A stretch of 11,011 nt of DNA from Tannerella sp. (GTDB taxonomy: Bacteria; Bacteroidota; Bacteroidia; Bacteroidales; Tannerellaceae), in NCBI GenBank assembly GCA_031283915.1, contig JAITAY010000184.1, positions 1-11,011 on the forward strand, written 5' to 3'. A model generated the notes under the pieces. It searched no databases, was not told the DNA's origin, and saw only the letters and a program-made list of their open reading frames with translations. Made by a program: the position numbers and the translations under genes. This document shows positions 8,044 through 11,011 of the stretch, one piece after another (position 1 is the stretch's first letter; each line of letters starts with the position of its first letter).

Positions 8044-8079
8044 CTGTAATCCACACCATATTTATTTCACGAATTACGA

Positions 8080-10122
8080 ATGATGAATAAAGTATCTATT
8101 TTGACGAGGCTGGAGCGGCGGATGATTCGCTTGGTATGCGGTATGTCTCTGGCGGCAGGTGTCTTTTGCGCCTGTAGCGATCTCTCGGACGACGTGGAGA
8201 CACTGAAAGAACGTGTGACCGCACTCGAAGCGTGGCAACAGACGGTGAACGGCAATATCTCGGCCATACAGGAGATGATCGGCGTGTTGCAGGCCAGTGA
8301 CCATGTGATGTCGGTGACGCCGCTCCCCGACGGTTCGGGCTATACGATGACCTTTGCCCGTCATGAGCCGGTGGTCATCCATCATGGCGTCGCCGGAGAA
8401 GCTGCGCCGCAGATCAGCGTAGTACAGACAGACGGCGTATGGTACTGGACGCTGGGCGGCGAACGCATTTCGGATGGAGCAGGGGGATATCTCCACGTCG
8501 CGGGCATCACGCCGCGGGTGCGCATCCATCCGGATTCGTTCGAATGGGAAATCTCTGTTGACAACGGCCTCACATGGACTTCCACCGGCGTGCAAGCTTC
8601 CGGTGAGTCGTTTTTCAGTAAGGTAGACGTTTCTCATGCCGGTTATGTAGAGATAACGCTTGCCGGTGAACCGCCGACCGTTATCCGGATACCGAAGTAT
8701 CGCTACGAGCCGCGCATCCTGTCGTTTGCCTTCAAAGCTTCGGACAATCCGCTCGCGCTGCTTGAGGATGTCGCCTGTGAAATCAACGATTCCGTGATCC
8801 AGGTGCTGGTGCCCTACGTGATGCCCGGCAAACGATTGACGCCCGTATTCTCGTTTGAGGGCAAAACCGTGCAGATCGAGGATCAGGTACAGCAAAGCGG
8901 CGTCACGCGCGTGGACTTTTCTTCGCCGGTCGTTTATACCGTGAGCGACACAACAGGCAAAACACGAAAATATACCGTCAAGGTGTATGCCTTCAACGGC
9001 CTGCCGATGGTGTATATCGACACCCGTAAACAACCGGTCAATTCGACGGAAACCTATGTGAACGCTACCATTACCGTCACGAATACGCTGAACGGGCATG
9101 ACTGCGAAATGAACATGAGAATCCGGGGACGCGGCAATTCAACCTGGACGTTCTTCCCCAAAAAACCTTACCGTATCAAACTCGACGACGAAGCCGCCAT
9201 GTTCGGTATGCCGCCGGACGAAGACTGGGTGTTGCTGGCCAATTATTCCGACAAATCACTGTTGCGGACGGCCGCCGGCTTCGAGTTGAGCCGGCTGGTG
9301 GGGATGCCCTGGACGCCGCGGATGCAATACGTGGACGTCTTTCTCAACGGCGAATATGCAGGACAGTATCTCTTTGGGGAACATGTGAAAGTCAGTCCGG
9401 ATCGAATCCGTGTGGAGAACGGCGGATGGCTTGGCGAAATTAACGTTAATTTCTATGACCGGGAGCCTTTCCATGTCTTCTCGACTTCCTACCGGTACCC
9501 GTATACTTTTAAGAAACCCGATCCGGCGACGGATGAAAATACAGCCTATTTCATGAACCTGGTCAATGCGTTTGAGGCCACGCTCAAACGTCGCGATTTC
9601 AGTCTCGCAACCGGATACCGGAATTATATTGACGTGGAATCCTTCGCCCAGTGGTATGTCATAAGCCAGTTTATCGCCTCCTGCGATCCGAATAGATACT
9701 ATTTCGTCGAAAACGGCAGGGATGGCGTGCTCCGCCGTTCCCCCGTCTGGGACCTGGACTGCACGTTCGGCTATACCTATCCCGACTGGAAAGTGACCAG
9801 TGTGATGGGTCCGGACTACGAAGCCGGCTACGAGTATCTCGGCGAAATACTCGAAGACCCCTATTTCCGCCAGGTGGTCGAAAAATACTGGGTAAAGGTC
9901 AAAGCCGACCTCCCGCAGCTCTACCGCTTCATCAATGAAACGGCGCAGCAGATTCGACGCTCGGCGCTGGCCGATTACGAGCGCTGGGGTGACACCTTTG
10001 CGGAAACCGTCGTGAAGAAACCGGCTCTCCAAAAATGGGAAAACGAAGTGCAGGAATTAAAAATCTTCCTCTCCAAGCGCACGGTATGGATGGATGCGAG
10101 GGTGAAGGCAGAATGGCAGTGA
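8080..10122 (+). CDS. DUF4988-CotH kinase-fold surface lipoprotein
   Basis: A multi-domain lipoprotein of 680 residues. After a basic N-terminus and hydrophobic stretch comes a probable lipidated Cys32 (FCACS), followed by acidic SDLSDD, which resembles a surface-export signal. A short coiled coil (about 36-75, VETLKERVTALEAW) and the PVVIHHG / GVWYWTLGG stretches to about residue 205 fit DUF4988. Residues about 212-305 form an Ig-like module of the kind found in Bacteroidetes surface proteins. The CotH region (about 308-600) contains RGRGNSTW (349-356), DWVLLANYSDKSLLR (382-396), LNGEYAGQYLFGEHVK and WDLDCTFG (557-564); CotH proteins are atypical kinases first known from spore coats. The C-terminal LKIFLSKRTVWMDARV is a typical CotH ending. 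The start at 8080 has a second ATG at 8083, and the choice is uncertain by one codon. Its target and role in polysaccharide use are unknown. Confidence 0.88.
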   Translation: MMNKVSILTRLERRMIRLVCGMSLAAGVFCACSDLSDDVETLKERVTALEAWQQTVNGNISAIQEMIGVLQASDHVMSVTPLPDGSGYTMTFARHEPVVIHHGVAGEAAPQISVVQTDGVWYWTLGGERISDGAGGYLHVAGITPRVRIHPDSFEWEISVDNGLTWTSTGVQASGESFFSKVDVSHAGYVEITLAGEPPTVIRIPKYRYEPRILSFAFKASDNPLALLEDVACEINDSVIQVLVPYVMPGKRLTPVFSFEGKTVQIEDQVQQSGVTRVDFSSPVVYTVSDTTGKTRKYTVKVYAFNGLPMVYIDTRKQPVNSTETYVNATITVTNTLNGHDCEMNMRIRGRGNSTWTFFPKKPYRIKLDDEAAMFGMPPDEDWVLLANYSDKSLLRTAAGFELSRLVGMPWTPRMQYVDVFLNGEYAGQYLFGEHVKVSPDRIRVENGGWLGEINVNFYDREPFHVFSTSYRYPYTFKKPDPATDENTAYFMNLVNAFEATLKRRDFSLATGYRNYIDVESFAQWYVISQFIASCDPNRYYFVENGRDGVLRRSPVWDLDCTFGYTYPDWKVTSVMGPDYEAGYEYLGEILEDPYFRQVVEKYWVKVKADLPQLYRFINETAQQIRRSALADYERWGDTFAETVVKKPALQKWENEVQELKIFLSKRTVWMDARVKAEWQ

Positions 10123-10177
10123 CGGCTTAGGGATGGAAAAGAAACACCGTGCAACAGGCGCTTCTGCCTGCCCGTCT

Positions 10178-10224
10178 CCGTCAGTTAAAACTGACGGCAG
10201 TCGGAAGAATGGGGCTAAAGCCCT
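10178..10224. repeat. Tandem REP-like hairpins after the CotH gene
   Basis: CCGTCAGT (10178-10185) and ACTGACGG (10190-10197) form an 8-bp stem with loop TAAA. Thirteen bases later GGGGC (10211-10215) and GCCCT (10220-10224) form a second stem, one pair being G-U, again with loop TAAA. Two short GC-rich hairpins with the same loop, about 56 nt after a stop codon, resemble bacterial REP elements. They could also stabilise or end the upstream mRNA, but no T-run follows. Confidence 0.65.
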
Positions 10225-10360
10225 GCGGAGGTATGGCTGGAGGTTTTGCTACATTTTGTTTATTTCCACTCCCTGCCTAATTCAATGGAGATGAAAACAG
10301 ACCGTACACAGCCTGATTGGCGGAGTTTCGCCGGTAGCCTTGCTCTGTGGGTGAACCCTT

Positions 10361-10388
10361 GTAGAGACGCATGGCCGTGCGTCTCTAC
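10361..10388. repeat. Second GTAGAGACG palindrome, 28 nt
   Basis: GTAGAGACGCA (10361-10371) and TGCGTCTCTAC (10378-10388) form a perfect 11-bp stem with a 6-nt loop. Total length and the outer nine base pairs equal those of the palindrome at 6426-6453. No T-run follows, so here it looks like a repeat rather than a terminator. Its right arm contains TGCGTCTC, the core of the tandem array 29 nt further on. Confidence 0.75.
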
Positions 10389-10416
10389 GATGTCATTCCC
10401 ATCCTCCCGTTTCCAA

Positions 10417-10560
10417 CTGCGTCTCCCAAGTTTTGAACTGCGTCTCCCAAGTTTCAAACTGCGTCTCCCAAGTTTTAAACTGCGTCTCCCAAGTTTCAAA
10501 CTGCGTCTCCGAAGTTTTGAACTGCGTCTCCGAAATTTTGAACTGCGTCTCCGAAATTTC
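10417..10560. repeat. 21-nt tandem array, six full units and a partial seventh
   Basis: Units begin at 10417, 10438, 10459, 10480, 10501, 10522 and 10543. Each starts with CTGCGTCTCC, continues CAAG, GAAG or GAAA, and ends TTTTGAA, TTTCAAA or TTTTAAA. The seventh unit breaks off at 10560. The length is a multiple of three, so frames on both strands stay open and read as seven-residue repeats (for example LRLPSFE on the plus strand). No start, signal or domain makes these frames credible genes. The array ends 86 nt before the start of the lyase gene. Confidence 0.95.
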
Positions 10561-10646
10561 CGGGATGTTCCCCGATGTTATTGGCGGATGGCTTCATGCC
10601 GCACACAATATAAATGAAATGGTATTAGAAATCAGTATATTTTAAA

Positions 10647-11011
10647 ATGATGAGAACAGTTTACATGTTTGTATGCTTGCTGGCGGGGTGCAATCTCTTT
10701 TTATCCCCGGCCGGCGTAAGGGCAGGTCAGGATGCCGGCGACGACCGTCGGCAATTACTGTCACGGCTGAATCAGGATTTTCCCGGACTGGAAGAAGTGA
10801 AGGCAAATGCCGAAAACCCCGATATTGCAATGGAAAAACTTCTTACATACTTTCGAAACGGAGGTTCGGGCAAACATCCCATAGACAAAAACGCCCGAAG
10901 AAGTTTTTCAGGAAATTGCGCTACGCCAAACGATATTAAGGCAGCCGACAATGCGTTAAAGCATATTTTTACAGGTCAGGGCGCCTATCCTCCGTATTTT
11001 TGCGGAGAAGA
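10647..11011 (+). CDS. Heparinase II/III-type polysaccharide lyase, N-terminus only (3' end off the window)
   Basis: The open frame from the ATG at 10647 (a second ATG follows at 10650) continues to the window edge, 121 codons, with no stop. It starts MMRTVYMFVCLLAGCNLFLS. This can be read as a lipoprotein signal (lipobox LAGC, Cys15) or as a cleaved signal peptide ending VRA|GQ (after residue 26). The mature part begins like the N-terminal alpha-helical domain of heparinase II/III proteins: EKLLTYFRNGGSGKHP (63-78) and DIKAADNALKHIFTGQ (96-111), then AYPPYFCGE. The catalytic part is not visible, so the polysaccharide lyase family (for example PL12 or a relative) and substrate cannot be assigned. 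Presence of GH88 in the same cluster fits a lyase producing unsaturated uronyl products. Confidence 0.75.
   Translation, partial: MMRTVYMFVCLLAGCNLFLSPAGVRAGQDAGDDRRQLLSRLNQDFPGLEEVKANAENPDIAMEKLLTYFRNGGSGKHPIDKNARRSFSGNCATPNDIKAADNALKHIFTGQGAYPPYFCGE

Noticed and set aside
10417..10560. CRISPR array
   Set aside because: The 21-nt units follow each other directly with no unique spacers, and no cas genes are present.
10246..10617. Open frames on both strands across the 21-nt array, reading as seven-residue repeats
   Set aside because: Openness follows from a period divisible by three. There is no convincing start, ribosome binding site, signal peptide or domain.

Overview
The window looks like a chromosomal segment of a Bacteroidales bacterium. 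It carries part of a polysaccharide utilization locus (PUL). The signs are a SusC/SusD pair, several lipoprotein signal peptides, TTTG / TAnnTTTG-type promoters, weak Shine-Dalgarno sequences and the start of a Bacteroidetes-type insertion sequence. The genus cannot be fixed from the sequence. The coding part is moderately GC-rich, as in Parabacteroides- or Tannerella-like organisms, but that is only an impression.

Layout. At the left edge (1-374, minus strand) is the first reading frame of an ISAon1-type transposase, cut by the window. From 375 to 1478 there is no confident gene. This stretch holds a textbook plus-strand promoter, a 19-unit AG microsatellite, weak open reading frames, a 56-nt hairpin built from 23-nt-spaced repeats, and an 18-nt tandem array. 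Then come four confident genes on the plus strand: a SusC-like TonB-dependent transporter (1479-4616), a SusD-like glycan-binding lipoprotein (4629-6377), a GH88 unsaturated glucuronyl hydrolase lipoprotein (6711-7898) and a DUF4988-CotH lipoprotein (8080-10122). Last is the N-terminus of a heparinase II/III-type polysaccharide lyase (10647 to the edge). The gaps between genes carry palindromes and repeats: a GTAGAGACG palindrome after susD, a matching one before the lyase, REP-like hairpins after the CotH gene, and a 21-nt tandem array just upstream of the lyase.

How the genes may work together (inference from families). A lyase would cut a uronic-acid-containing polysaccharide, such as a glycosaminoglycan, leaving unsaturated uronyl ends. 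SusD and SusC would capture and import the oligosaccharides, and GH88 would remove the unsaturated uronic acid in the periplasm. The role of the CotH kinase-fold protein, probably at the surface, is unknown. No regulator is visible. The SusC lacks the extra N-terminal STN domain, so an ECF sigma/anti-sigma circuit is unlikely and control probably lies outside the window.

The most unusual parts are non-coding: the AG microsatellite downstream of a perfect promoter, placed so that a change in copy number would join two reading frames, and the family of repeats and palindromes that share a GCGTCTC / GAGACGC core.
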